This document shows positions 16,461 through 24,932 of a DNA stretch of 64,000 nucleotides, piece after piece (within the stretch, counting starts at the first letter, position 1; each line of letters opens with the position of its first letter). Under the pieces are notes generated by a model that saw nothing but the letters and a program-made list of their open reading frames with translations, searched no databases and was not told where the DNA came from. The translations under genes and the position numbers were made by a program. This stretch comes from Scandinavium vulneris_A (GTDB lineage Bacteria > Pseudomonadota > Gammaproteobacteria > Enterobacterales > Enterobacteriaceae), in contig JBKGRZ010000002.1 in NCBI GenBank assembly GCA_046518185.1, forward strand, positions 248,001 to 312,000. The letters run 5' to 3'.

Positions 16461-17894
16461 ATGAAAAAATTAACCTTACCAAAAGACTTTTTATGGGGTG
16501 GCGCGGTCGCCGCACATCAGGTTGAAGGCGGCTGGAACAAAGGCGGCAAAGGCCCGAGCATTTGCGATGTGCTAACCGGGGGCGCACACGGCGTTCCGCG
16601 TGAGATAACCCAGCAGGTTGAACCCGGCAAATACTATCCGAATCACGAAGCCGTCGACTTCTACAGCCACTACAAAGAAGACATTAAGCTGTTTGCGGAA
16701 ATGGGCTTCAAATGTTTCCGGACCTCAATTGCCTGGACGCGGATCTTCCCGAAAGGCGACGAAACCCAGCCGAATGAAGAAGGCCTGAAATTCTACGACG
16801 AGATGTTCGATGAACTGCTCAAGTACAACATCGAACCGGTTATCACCCTCTCCCACTTCGAAATGCCGCTGCATCTGATACAGGAATACGGCGGCTGGAC
16901 TAACCGTAAAGTCGTTGATTTCTTTGTGCGATTTGCCGAAGTGGTCTTTGAGCGTTACAAGCACAAAGTCAAATACTGGATGACCTTCAACGAAATCAAT
17001 AACCAGCGCAACTGGCGTGCGCCGCTGTTCGGTTATTGCTGCTCTGGCGTGGTGTACACCGAACACGACAACCCGGAAGAAGTGATGTATCAGGTGCTGC
17101 ACCACCAGTTCGTCGCCAGCGCGCTGGCGGTGAAAGCGGCGCGTCGCATTAATGCGCAAATGCAGGTCGGCTGTATGCTGGCAATGGTGCCGCTGTATCC
17201 GTTCTCCTGCAAACCGGAAGATATGATGTTTGCCCAGGAGTCGATGCGCGAACGTTATGTCTTCACCGATGTGCAGTTGCGCGGCTACTACCCGACCTAT
17301 GTGCTTAACGAGTGGGAACGTCGCGGGTTCAGCATTGCGATGGAAGACGGCGACGCAGAAATCCTGCGGGAAGGCACCTGTGATTATCTGGGCTTCAGTT
17401 ACTATATGACCAACGCCGTGAAAGCCGAAGGCGGCAGCGGGGATGCAATCTCCGGCTTCGAAGGTAGCGTGCCGAACCCGCATGTCAAAGCCTCCGACTG
17501 GGGCTGGCAGATTGACCCGGTTGGCCTGCGGTATGCGATGTGCGAACTGTACGAGCGCTATCAGAAGCCGCTGTTCATCGTCGAAAACGGCTTTGGCGCG
17601 TATGACAAAGTGGAAGACGACGGCAGCATTAACGACGACTATCGCATTGACTACCTGCGCGCGCACGTCGAAGAAATGATGAAAGCGGTCACCCACGACG
17701 GGGTGGAGTTGATGGGCTATACCCCGTGGGGCTGCATCGACTGTGTGTCCTTCACCACCGGCCAGTACAGCAAGCGCTACGGCTTTATCTACGTGAACAA
17801 GCATGACGACGGCACCGGGGATATGTCGCGTTCACGCAAGAAGAGCTTCACCTGGTATAAAGAAGTGATCGCCAGCAACGGCGAAAATCTGTAA
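16461..17894 (+). CDS. bglA: 6-phospho-beta-glucosidase BglA (GH1)
   Basis: 477-residue GH1 enzyme hydrolysing PTS-imported aryl- and alkyl-beta-glucoside 6-phosphates. Acid/base Glu is E178 in TFNEINN, nucleophile E375 in FIVENGFGAYD; the N-terminal FLWGGAVAAHQVEGGW is the GH1 signature, and the C-terminal SRSRKKSF region holds the phosphate-binding residues of the 6-phospho enzymes. E. coli BglA is 479 residues. Start 16461 (MKKLTLPKDF) matches the family; in-frame ATGs at 16446 and 16398 are upstream. Preceded by the RpiR-type regulator. Confidence 0.96.
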   Translation: MKKLTLPKDFLWGGAVAAHQVEGGWNKGGKGPSICDVLTGGAHGVPREITQQVEPGKYYPNHEAVDFYSHYKEDIKLFAEMGFKCFRTSIAWTRIFPKGDETQPNEEGLKFYDEMFDELLKYNIEPVITLSHFEMPLHLIQEYGGWTNRKVVDFFVRFAEVVFERYKHKVKYWMTFNEINNQRNWRAPLFGYCCSGVVYTEHDNPEEVMYQVLHHQFVASALAVKAARRINAQMQVGCMLAMVPLYPFSCKPEDMMFAQESMRERYVFTDVQLRGYYPTYVLNEWERRGFSIAMEDGDAEILREGTCDYLGFSYYMTNAVKAEGGSGDAISGFEGSVPNPHVKASDWGWQIDPVGLRYAMCELYERYQKPLFIVENGFGAYDKVEDDGSINDDYRIDYLRAHVEEMMKAVTHDGVELMGYTPWGCIDCVSFTTGQYSKRYGFIYVNKHDDGTGDMSRSRKKSFTWYKEVIASNGENL

Positions 17895-17903
17895 TCACGC
17901 TAT

Positions 17904-17975
17904 TGCCCGGTGGTGCTTCGCTTACCGGTCCTGCGCGTTAAGTACCAAGCCCGGCGAGCCACGCGCCGCCGGGCA
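17904..17975. repeat. REP pair (BIME) after bglA
   Basis: Two inverted REP units: GCCCGGTGGTGCTTCGCTTACCGG and the opposed CCGGCGAGCCACGCGCCGCCGGGC. They fill the 90-bp gap between the convergent bglA and ygfF and can form stable hairpins that protect mRNA 3' ends. Confidence 0.88.
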
Positions 17976-17984
17976 AGATAACCC

Positions 17985-18728
17985 CTATCTCCCGCCCGCG
18001 ATATCCATAAAACTCCCGGTCACGTACGACGCCTTTTCACTCAGTAGCCAGGCAATCGCCTGCGCGACTTCTTCCGGTTGCCCGCCGCGCTGCATCGGCA
18101 GCATTGCTTTCACGCGATCGACCCGGCCCGGCTCGCCCCCGGAGGCATGCATCTCGGTATAAATCAGGCCCGGACGCACACCGTTGACGCGAATGCCCTG
18201 TGCCGCCACTTCCAGCGCCAACCCGGTGGTGAGCGTGTCCACCGCCCCTTTTGATGCGGCGTAGTCAACATATTCAAACGGCGCGCCCAGCCGCGCTGCC
18301 GCGGAAGAGACGTTCACAATGGCCCCGCCTTTTCCGCCATGACGATGCGCCATCCGTTTGACCGCCTCGCGACAGCAGAGGAAATACCCGGTGACGTTGG
18401 TCGACAGAACGTGATTAATCCGTTCGGCGGTTAAGTTTTCAATGGTGCTTTGCTGGAACAAAATCCCGGCGTTGTTTACCAGGGCGGTCAGCGGCTCGCC
18501 TTCCCTGTCGAGCGCCTCAAACATCGCCATCACCTGCGCTTCATCGCTGATGTCCGCCCTCACGGCAAAGGCCTTGCCGCCGCTCTCGGTAATCGCGTTG
18601 ACCACCTGCGTGGCGGCTTTAATGTTGTGGTGATAATTTACCGCCACGGTGTAACCCGCTTGCGCCAGCAGAATCGCCGTCGCCCTGCCAATTCCCCGGC
18701 TCGCGCCGGTAACCAGTGCTATTGCCAT
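17985..18728 (-). CDS. ygfF: YgfF, short-chain dehydrogenase/reductase
   Basis: 247-residue SDR. The cofactor loop is TGASRGIGRA (residues 7-16), the NNAG motif follows, catalytic Ser is in NVSSAAARLG, and Tyr/Lys in YVDYAASKG. The C-terminal ASYVTGSFMDIAGGR is typical of glucose-1-dehydrogenase-like SDRs. Likely NADP-dependent from the N-terminal loop type, but the physiological substrate is unknown. Same strand as gcvP but separated from it by a terminator. Confidence 0.93.
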   Translation of the reverse strand: MAIALVTGASRGIGRATAILLAQAGYTVAVNYHHNIKAATQVVNAITESGGKAFAVRADISDEAQVMAMFEALDREGEPLTALVNNAGILFQQSTIENLTAERINHVLSTNVTGYFLCCREAVKRMAHRHGGKGGAIVNVSSAAARLGAPFEYVDYAASKGAVDTLTTGLALEVAAQGIRVNGVRPGLIYTEMHASGGEPGRVDRVKAMLPMQRGGQPEEVAQAIAWLLSEKASYVTGSFMDIAGGR

Positions 18729-18745
18729 TGTCTTCTCCCAAAAGA

Positions 18746-18765
18746 AAGGGCGCCGAAGCGCCCTT
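18746..18765 (-). terminator. Terminator of the gcvTHP operon
   Basis: Perfect 8-bp stem AAGGGCGC / GCGCCCTT with loop CGAA. On the minus strand it is followed by TTTCTTTT (18747-18740). It lies between the gcvP stop and the ygfF start. Confidence 0.88.
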
Positions 18766-18787
18766 AAAAGATAGAGTACTCAGCGAA

Positions 18788-21661
18788 TTACTGATATTCG
18801 CTCATCGGCACACAGGCGCAGAACAGGTTGCGGTCACCGTACACGTCATCCAGACGCTTCACCGTCGGCCAGTACTTGTTCGCCATACCTGCCGGGAAGA
18901 CCGCCACTTCGCGGCTATAGCCGTGGTTCCACTCCGCCACCAGCTCGTTCTGGGTGTGCGGGGCGTTCACCAGCGGGTTATCTTCCAGCGGCCATTCGCC
19001 CTGCTGAACGCGACTGATTTCATTGCGGATAGCCAGCATGGCGTCGATAAAGCGGTCGAGTTCGACTTTGCTTTCAGATTCGGTTGGTTCAACCATCAGC
19101 GTGCCCGCTACCGGGAATGACATGGTTGGCGCGTGGAATCCGTAGTCGATCAGACGCTTAGCGATATCCAGTTCGCTGATACCGGTCTCTTCTTTCAGCG
19201 GACGAATATCGAGGATACATTCGTGCGCCACGCGGCCATCGCGCCCGGTGTACAGCACCGGATACGCATCCTGCAAACGGGTGGCGATGTAGTTGGCGTT
19301 CAGAATAGCCACCTGGCTGGCACGCTTCAGACCCTGCGCACCCATCATGCGAATGTACATCCAGCTGATTGGCAGAATAGAGGCGCTGCCAAACGGGGCC
19401 GCCGATACTGCGCCCTGACGGGTCAACATCCCTTCGATTTGCACCACGCTGTGACCCGGAACAAACGGGGCCAGATGCGCTTTCACACCAATAGGACCCA
19501 TGCCCGGGCCGCCACCGCCGTGTGGAATACAGAAGGTTTTGTGCAGGTTGAGGTGCGACACGTCCGCGCCGATAAAGCCCGGCGAAGTGATGCCGACCTG
19601 AGCGTTCATGTTCGCGCCATCGAGATACACCTGGCCGCCAAACTGATGCACGATCTCGCACACTTCACGGATGGTTTCTTCGTACACGCCGTGGGTGGAC
19701 GGGTAGGTCACCATGATGCAGGAGAGATTCGCCCCCGTCTGTTCAGCTTTCTCACGCAGATCGGCGAGATCGATGTTGCCCTGTTTGTCACAAGCCACCA
19801 CGACCACCTGCATGCCCGCCATCTGAGCAGAAGCCGGGTTGGTGCCGTGCGCAGAGCTTGGGATCAGACAGATATCACGATGCCCTTCATTACGGCTTTC
19901 ATGATAGTGACGAATGGCCAGCAGACCCGCGTATTCACCCTGTGCGCCAGAGTTTGGCTGCATACAGAGTGCATCGTAACCAGTCAGTTTCACCAGCCAG
20001 TCAGACAGCTGGTTGATCATCTGGTGATAGCCTTCGGCCTGATCCGCTGGGCAGAACGGGTGCAGCTCGCTGAATTCCGGCCAGGTAATCGGGATCATCT
20101 CGGCCGCCGCGTTAAGCTTCATGGTGCAAGATCCCAGCGGGATCATCGCCTGATTCAGCGCCAGGTCTTTACGCTCCAGCGAGTGCATGTAGCGCATCAT
20201 CTCGGTTTCGCTGTGATAGCGGTTGAACACCGGATGAGTCAGAATATCGTCTTCACGCAGCATCTCCTGGGGAATCGAACGGCTGTCGTGCGCCACGTCT
20301 TTGTCCAGGCTGTCGATGTCTAGGCCATGATGGTCACCGGCGATAACGGTTAACAGCGCCAGCACATCTTCACGGGTAGTGGTTTCATCCAGGGTGATAC
20401 CCACCGCATGATGAATATCGCTACGCAGGTTGATTTCCGCAGCTTCGGCACGTGCCAGCACCGCGGCTTTGTCTTCCACTTCCACACACAGGGTGTCGAA
20501 GAAATGGTCATGACGCAGCTTCAGACCTTTCTGTTTCAGGCCGCTCGCCAGAATATCCGTCAGGCGATGAATACGCCCGGCGATACGTTTCAGGCCCGCC
20601 GGACCATGGAATACGGCGTACAAACTGGCAATATTCGCCAGCAGTACCTGAGAGGTACAGATGTTGGAGTTCGCTTTCTCGCGACGGATATGCTGCTCGC
20701 GGGTCTGCATCGCCATGCGCAGGGCGGTGTTACCGGCGGCATCTTTTGATACGCCAATAATACGGCCAGGCATGGAGCGTTTGAATTCGCCTTTTGCCGC
20801 GAAGAAGGCTGCGTGCGGGCCGCCGTAGCCCATCGGAACACCGAAGCGTTGAGCTGAGCCAAACACGATGTCTGCGCCCTGTTTACCCGGGGCGGTCAGC
20901 AGCACCAGCGCCATAAAATCGGCGGCAACGCTAACAATCACTTTGCGCGCTTTCAGTTCTGCAATCAGCGGGCTGTAGTCATGCACTTCCCCGGTGGTGC
21001 CGACCTGCTGCAACAGCACGCCGAACACATCCTGATGGTCGAGCGCTTTTTCTGCGTCATCGACAATCACATCAAAACCAAACGTTTCCGCACGGGTACG
21101 CACCACGTCCAGGGTCTGCGGATGCACATCCGCCGCCACGAAGAAGCGGTTAGCATTTTTCAGTTTGCTGACGCGTTTGGCCATCGCCATCGCTTCCGCC
21201 GCCGCCGTCGCTTCGTCGAGCAGGGATGCAGAGGCAATATCCAGTCCGGTCAGGTCCAGCGTGACGGTCTGGTAATTCAGCAGCGCTTCCAGGCGCCCTT
21301 GAGACACTTCTGGCTGATACGGCGTGTAAGCGGTGTACCAGCCTGGATTTTCCAGCATGTTGCGCAGGATAACCGGCGGCAGCTGCACCGCGGTGTAGCC
21401 CATGCCGATGTAAGACTTAAAGCGCTTGTTGCGGCTGGCGATGGCTTTCAGCTCCGCCAGCGCGGCGAATTCTGTGGTGGCCTCACCGACCTGCGGTGGC
21501 GTCGCGAGCTGAATATCCTGCGGCACAATCTGGCCGGTCAGCGCGTCTAACGACTCTGCGCCAACGGTATTCAGCATTTCCTGCTGCTGTGCCGCATCCG
21601 GGCCAATATGGCGTTCAATGAAAGCGCCGCGATGTTCAAGCTGGCTTAAGGTCTGTGTCAT
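18788..21661 (-). CDS. gcvP: Glycine dehydrogenase (decarboxylating), P protein
   Basis: 957-residue PLP enzyme of the glycine cleavage system, same length as E. coli. It decarboxylates glycine and transfers the aminomethyl group to the lipoyl arm of GcvH. The PLP-binding Lys is in HLNLHKTFCIPHGGGGPG; NSGAQGEYAGL and GLLAIRHYHESR are also diagnostic. ATG 21661 (MTQTLSQLEH) is the family start; an open frame continues to 21712. Third gene of gcvT-gcvH-gcvP. Confidence 0.98.
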   Translation of the reverse strand: MTQTLSQLEHRGAFIERHIGPDAAQQQEMLNTVGAESLDALTGQIVPQDIQLATPPQVGEATTEFAALAELKAIASRNKRFKSYIGMGYTAVQLPPVILRNMLENPGWYTAYTPYQPEVSQGRLEALLNYQTVTLDLTGLDIASASLLDEATAAAEAMAMAKRVSKLKNANRFFVAADVHPQTLDVVRTRAETFGFDVIVDDAEKALDHQDVFGVLLQQVGTTGEVHDYSPLIAELKARKVIVSVAADFMALVLLTAPGKQGADIVFGSAQRFGVPMGYGGPHAAFFAAKGEFKRSMPGRIIGVSKDAAGNTALRMAMQTREQHIRREKANSNICTSQVLLANIASLYAVFHGPAGLKRIAGRIHRLTDILASGLKQKGLKLRHDHFFDTLCVEVEDKAAVLARAEAAEINLRSDIHHAVGITLDETTTREDVLALLTVIAGDHHGLDIDSLDKDVAHDSRSIPQEMLREDDILTHPVFNRYHSETEMMRYMHSLERKDLALNQAMIPLGSCTMKLNAAAEMIPITWPEFSELHPFCPADQAEGYHQMINQLSDWLVKLTGYDALCMQPNSGAQGEYAGLLAIRHYHESRNEGHRDICLIPSSAHGTNPASAQMAGMQVVVVACDKQGNIDLADLREKAEQTGANLSCIMVTYPSTHGVYEETIREVCEIVHQFGGQVYLDGANMNAQVGITSPGFIGADVSHLNLHKTFCIPHGGGGPGMGPIGVKAHLAPFVPGHSVVQIEGMLTRQGAVSAAPFGSASILPISWMYIRMMGAQGLKRASQVAILNANYIATRLQDAYPVLYTGRDGRVAHECILDIRPLKEETGISELDIAKRLIDYGFHAPTMSFPVAGTLMVEPTESESKVELDRFIDAMLAIRNEISRVQQGEWPLEDNPLVNAPHTQNELVAEWNHGYSREVAVFPAGMANKYWPTVKRLDDVYGDRNLFCACVPMSEYQ

Positions 21662-21712
21662 GAGCGAGGGTTCCTGAAACGTGCAGTGAATCGATAATGT
21701 CTTAACTAACAT

Positions 21713-21783
21713 GCCCGGTGGCGCAGTCGCTTACCGGGCCTACACTTCCAACCGTAGGCCGGATAAACGCAGTGCCATCCGGC
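21713..21783. repeat. REP pair (BIME) between gcvH and gcvP
   Basis: Opposed REP units: GCCCGGTGGCGCAGTCGCTTACCGGGCC, then GTAGGCCGGATAAACGCAG...GCCATCCGGC. The element is inside the operon, so it may tune relative levels of the gcvTH and gcvP message segments. Confidence 0.9.
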
Positions 21784-21789
21784 ACAGTT

Positions 21790-22176
21790 TTAATCGTCTA
21801 GCAGGGCTTCGTACGCAGTGGCATCGAGCAGGGCGGCGACTTCAGCTTCGTCGCTGGCTTTGATTTTAAAGATCCAGCCTTCGCTGTATGGCTCGCTGTT
21901 TACCAGCTCCGGGGAGTCACTCAGCGCGTCGTTCACGGCGACGATTTCACCGCTGATTGGCGCGTAAATATCGGACGCCGCTTTTACCGACTCGGCAACC
22001 GCACAGTCGTCACCGGCCGCAACGGTTTTGCCCACTTCAGGCAGATCGACAAACACCATGTCGCCCAGCAGTTCCTGTGCGTGCTCGGTGATGCCTACGG
22101 TGTAAGAACCGTCGGCCTCTTTACGCAACCATTCGTGTTCTTTGCTGTATTTCAGTTCTGCAGGTACATTGCTCAT
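21790..22176 (-). CDS. gcvH: Glycine cleavage H protein
   Basis: 128-residue lipoyl carrier that shuttles the aminomethyl intermediate among P, T and L proteins. The lipoylated Lys lies in AVAESVKAASDIYAP. The start has a CTGGAGAAAT site. It lies 27 bp after gcvT and 128 bp before gcvP, with a REP pair in the latter gap. Confidence 0.98.
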   Translation of the reverse strand: MSNVPAELKYSKEHEWLRKEADGSYTVGITEHAQELLGDMVFVDLPEVGKTVAAGDDCAVAESVKAASDIYAPISGEIVAVNDALSDSPELVNSEPYSEGWIFKIKASDEAEVAALLDATAYEALLDD

Positions 22177-22203
22177 TCACATTTCTCCAGAAAAAATAAT
22201 CGA

Positions 22204-23298
22204 TTACACGACGGCTTTGCCGGCGCGTACAAAAACAGGTTTGGTCACCTTAACCGGCATTTCACGGTTGCGGATTTGTACCACCGCCGTATCGCCAATA
22301 CCCGCAGGGACGCGAGCCAGCGCAATGCTGTAGCCCAGCGTCGGTGAGAAGGTGCCGCTGGTGATAACGCCTTCGTGTTGATTGCCCTGCGCGTCGCTAA
22401 AACGCACCGGCAGTTCGCCGCGCAGTACACCTTTCTCGGTCATCACCAGGCCAACCAGCTGCTCGGTGCCGTGCTCACGCTGGGCTTCCAGCGCTTCGCG
22501 GCCAATAAAGTCACGGTCAGTCGGTTCCCAGGCGATGGTCCAGCCCATGTTGGCTGCCAGTGGGGAAACGCCTTCGTCCATCTCCTGACCGTACAGGTTC
22601 ATGCCTGCTTCCAGACGCAGCGTATCGCGGGCGCCCAGGCCACAAGGCTTGACACCGGATTCCACCAGCGCATGCCAGAAGTCTGCTGCTTTCTCATTCG
22701 GCAGCGCGATTTCATAACCTGCTTCGCCGGTATAGCCGGTGGTGGCGACAAACAAATCCCCGGCCTGAACGCCGAAGAACGGTTTCATGCCTTCGACGGC
22801 GTTGCGCTGTTCGTCGTTGAACAGGCTGGCGGCTTTGGCCTGCGCGTCAGGCCCCTGCACCGCAATCAGCGCCAGATCGTCACGCACGGTGATGTCGATG
22901 CCGTACGGCTCAGCGTGTTCGCTAATCCAGGCCAGATCTTTTTCACGGGTGGCAGAGTTAACGACGAGACGGAAATAGTCTTCGGAGAGGAAATAAACAA
23001 TCAGGTCATCAATGACCCCAGCGGAGGCGTTGAGCATCCCGGTGTAGAGCGCTTTGCCGGGTTTCGTCAGTTTGGCTACATCGTTGGCCAGCAGATAACG
23101 CAGGAATTCGCGGGTCCGACTGCCGCGCAGATCGACGATAGTCATGTGTGACACATCGAACATCCCCGCGCCGGTACGGACCGCGTGGTGCTCATCAATT
23201 TGCGAGCCGTAATGCAGCGGCATCATCCAGCCATGGAAGTCCACCATGCGTGCGCCACACAGCGTGTGTTGTTCATACAAAGGCGTCTGTTGAGCCAT
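22204..23298 (-). CDS. gcvT: Aminomethyltransferase, glycine cleavage T protein
   Basis: 364-residue enzyme that transfers the one-carbon unit from GcvH to tetrahydrofolate and releases ammonia. MVDFHGWMMPLHYGSQIDEH at the N-terminus and the folate-site segments DVSHMTIVDLRG and TGYTGEAGYEIALP are clear. First gene of the operon; start ATG has AGGACA upstream. A PurR-type site lies about 100 bp upstream. Paralogous to YgfZ, also in this window. Confidence 0.98.
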   Translation of the reverse strand: MAQQTPLYEQHTLCGARMVDFHGWMMPLHYGSQIDEHHAVRTGAGMFDVSHMTIVDLRGSRTREFLRYLLANDVAKLTKPGKALYTGMLNASAGVIDDLIVYFLSEDYFRLVVNSATREKDLAWISEHAEPYGIDITVRDDLALIAVQGPDAQAKAASLFNDEQRNAVEGMKPFFGVQAGDLFVATTGYTGEAGYEIALPNEKAADFWHALVESGVKPCGLGARDTLRLEAGMNLYGQEMDEGVSPLAANMGWTIAWEPTDRDFIGREALEAQREHGTEQLVGLVMTEKGVLRGELPVRFSDAQGNQHEGVITSGTFSPTLGYSIALARVPAGIGDTAVVQIRNREMPVKVTKPVFVRAGKAVV

Positions 23299-23680
23299 CT
23301 TGTCCTCGTTGAGTAAGCGGGGCTACCGGCTGCTTTGTGGACACAAATTCAGCCACAAAGCCCAGCGTCGACACCGCTCCGGGCACCGACGCAAACGTTC
23401 TCTTTGGTCTGACGTTACCACCGAAAACCGCGGTAAACCATAAGGCAAAGCGAACCATCAGATTAGCTTATGACCAAAATGAGCCAAAAACTCTACAGAA
23501 CGATCGACTGCCTTTCTGCGACTAATGCCACATAAAATTAACATTCTGGTGAAATATTTAGTTCAAGATGACATTTCATGCGGATAATTGGGCGGATTTT
23601 TCGTAGGGGAATTTTTGTGACATTAATAAAACTAATGCGAAAAAAGGGGTGAAATTAGATTATTTCAAATGAGGGTAGAA
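23299..23680 (-). promoter_or_regulatory. gcvTHP control region
   Basis: About 380 bp without a gene, upstream of gcvT and downstream of ubiI. The gcvT-distal half is AT-rich with long A and T tracts, as expected for the Lrp and GcvA binding region known in E. coli. Individual GcvA or Lrp sites cannot be pinned down by eye. The PurR-type site is listed separately. Confidence 0.6.
23389..23404. promoter_or_regulatory. PurR-type operator of gcvTHP
   Basis: ACGCAAACGTTCTCTT matches the PurR consensus ACGCAAACGTTTNCGT in its left half and centre and sits about 95 bp upstream of gcvT. E. coli gcvTHP is repressed by PurR from a comparable site. Confidence 0.7.
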
Positions 23681-23702
23681 AACCCGACGCGCCCGCCGGG
23701 TT
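23681..23702 (-). terminator. Terminator after ubiI
   Basis: Stem AACCCGACG / CGCCGGGTT (one mismatch) around CGCC, with TTTTC following on the minus strand. It ends the ygfB-pepP-ubiH-ubiI operon. Confidence 0.75.
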
Positions 23703-23718
23703 GAGAAGTGTGATCGCG

Positions 23719-24921
23719 TTAACGTAACCAGGCGGGGAGATCGTTCAGCCCCATCGCCTGACGAATCAATTGCGGTTTAACGCCCGGCAGCGTATCGGCC
23801 AGTTTGAGGCCAATGTCGCGCAGCAATTTCTTGGCGGGATTGACGCCCGCAAACAGTTCGCGGAAACCCTGCATTCCTGCCAGCATCAGCGCGGCGCTGT
23901 GTTTACGGCTGCGCTCATAGCGACGCAGATAGAAGTGCTGCCCGAAATCTTTACCCTGCGTATGCAGGCGACGGATCTCATCGATAAGCTCGGCGGCATC
24001 CATAAAGCCCAGGTTTACACCCTGCCCGGCCAGCGGATGAATGGTGTGTGCCGCATCGCCGACCAGCGCCAGACGATGCGCGGCAAACTGACGAGCATAG
24101 CGTCCGGTCAATGGGAATACCTGGCGTTCGCTTTCCACTTCGCACAGGCCCAGACGATTATCAAAGGCTACATTCAGCGCCTGATTGAACGCCGCGCCGT
24201 CGGCCTGCTGCATCTTCGCCGCGTCATCCGGCGGCAGTGACCAGACGATGGAGCACAAATGCGGGTCACTCAGCGGCAGGAAGGCCAGGATGCCTTCGCC
24301 ATGAAAGACCTGGCGCGCAATCGCCTGATGTGGCTCGGTGGTGCGAATGGTAGCCACCAGCGCATGATGACGATAATCCCAGGAGGTCAACGGAATATCG
24401 GCCTTGTTGCGCAACCAGGAGTTCGCCCCATCGGCCCCGATAACCAGTCGCGCCGTCAGCATGTTGCCATCTTTCAGCGTCAGGAAGGCTTCATTTTCGC
24501 CCCAGGCAACCTGCGCCAGTTCGGCGGGTGCCATCAGGGTGATGTCTTTGCTGCGCTGCGCTTTTCGCCATAACGCGTGGTGAATTACCCCGTTTTCGAT
24601 GATATGCCCGAGATGGCTGTAGCCGAGGCTTTCATCATCAAAGGCGATGCGACCGAAACTGTCTTTATCCCATACTTCCATTCCGTGATAGCGGCTCGCA
24701 CGTTCGGCAGTGATATCATTCCAGACATCAAGGCGCGACAGCAGTTTTTCGCTGGCGGCGTTGATCGCCGAGACGCGAAGCTGCGGCGCGGCATCGGCCT
24801 CAACCGGTTGCGGCTGATGCGACTCAATCACCGCCACGCGTAGGCCGCTGCCCTGTAAGCCACAGGCTACGGCCAGGCCAACCATTCCACCACCGACAAT
24901 AGCGATATCTACACTTTGCAC
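23719..24921 (-). CDS. ubiI: UbiI (VisC), 2-octaprenylphenol C5 hydroxylase
   Basis: 400-residue class A flavin monooxygenase that adds the C5 hydroxyl in aerobic ubiquinone synthesis. FAD-binding GxGxxG is in IAIVGGGMVGLAVA, the DG motif in LVIGADGANSWLR, and the GD motif in LALVGDAAHTIHPLAGQGVNLG. GTG 24921 has AAGGA about 8 nt upstream and gives the E. coli length; ATG 24930 is an in-frame alternative 2 bp after ubiH. Last gene of ygfB-pepP-ubiH-ubiI. Confidence 0.95.
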   Translation of the reverse strand: MQSVDIAIVGGGMVGLAVACGLQGSGLRVAVIESHQPQPVEADAAPQLRVSAINAASEKLLSRLDVWNDITAERASRYHGMEVWDKDSFGRIAFDDESLGYSHLGHIIENGVIHHALWRKAQRSKDITLMAPAELAQVAWGENEAFLTLKDGNMLTARLVIGADGANSWLRNKADIPLTSWDYRHHALVATIRTTEPHQAIARQVFHGEGILAFLPLSDPHLCSIVWSLPPDDAAKMQQADGAAFNQALNVAFDNRLGLCEVESERQVFPLTGRYARQFAAHRLALVGDAAHTIHPLAGQGVNLGFMDAAELIDEIRRLHTQGKDFGQHFYLRRYERSRKHSAALMLAGMQGFRELFAGVNPAKKLLRDIGLKLADTLPGVKPQLIRQAMGLNDLPAWLR

Positions 24922-24932
24922 GTTGTTCATCC

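Noticed and set aside
16725..17804. 359-codon open frame antisense to bglA
   Set aside because: Shadow frame in a GC-rich gene; His- and Val-rich translation typical of antisense reading.
17904..17975. Short spaced inverted repeats as CRISPR or an attachment site
   Set aside because: They are typical REP/BIME elements and recur at 21713, 29363 and 35422.
22204..23298. A glycine riboswitch before gcvT
   Set aside because: No such fold is visible in 23299-23718; enterobacterial gcvTHP is controlled by GcvA, Lrp, PurR and GcvB, not a riboswitch.
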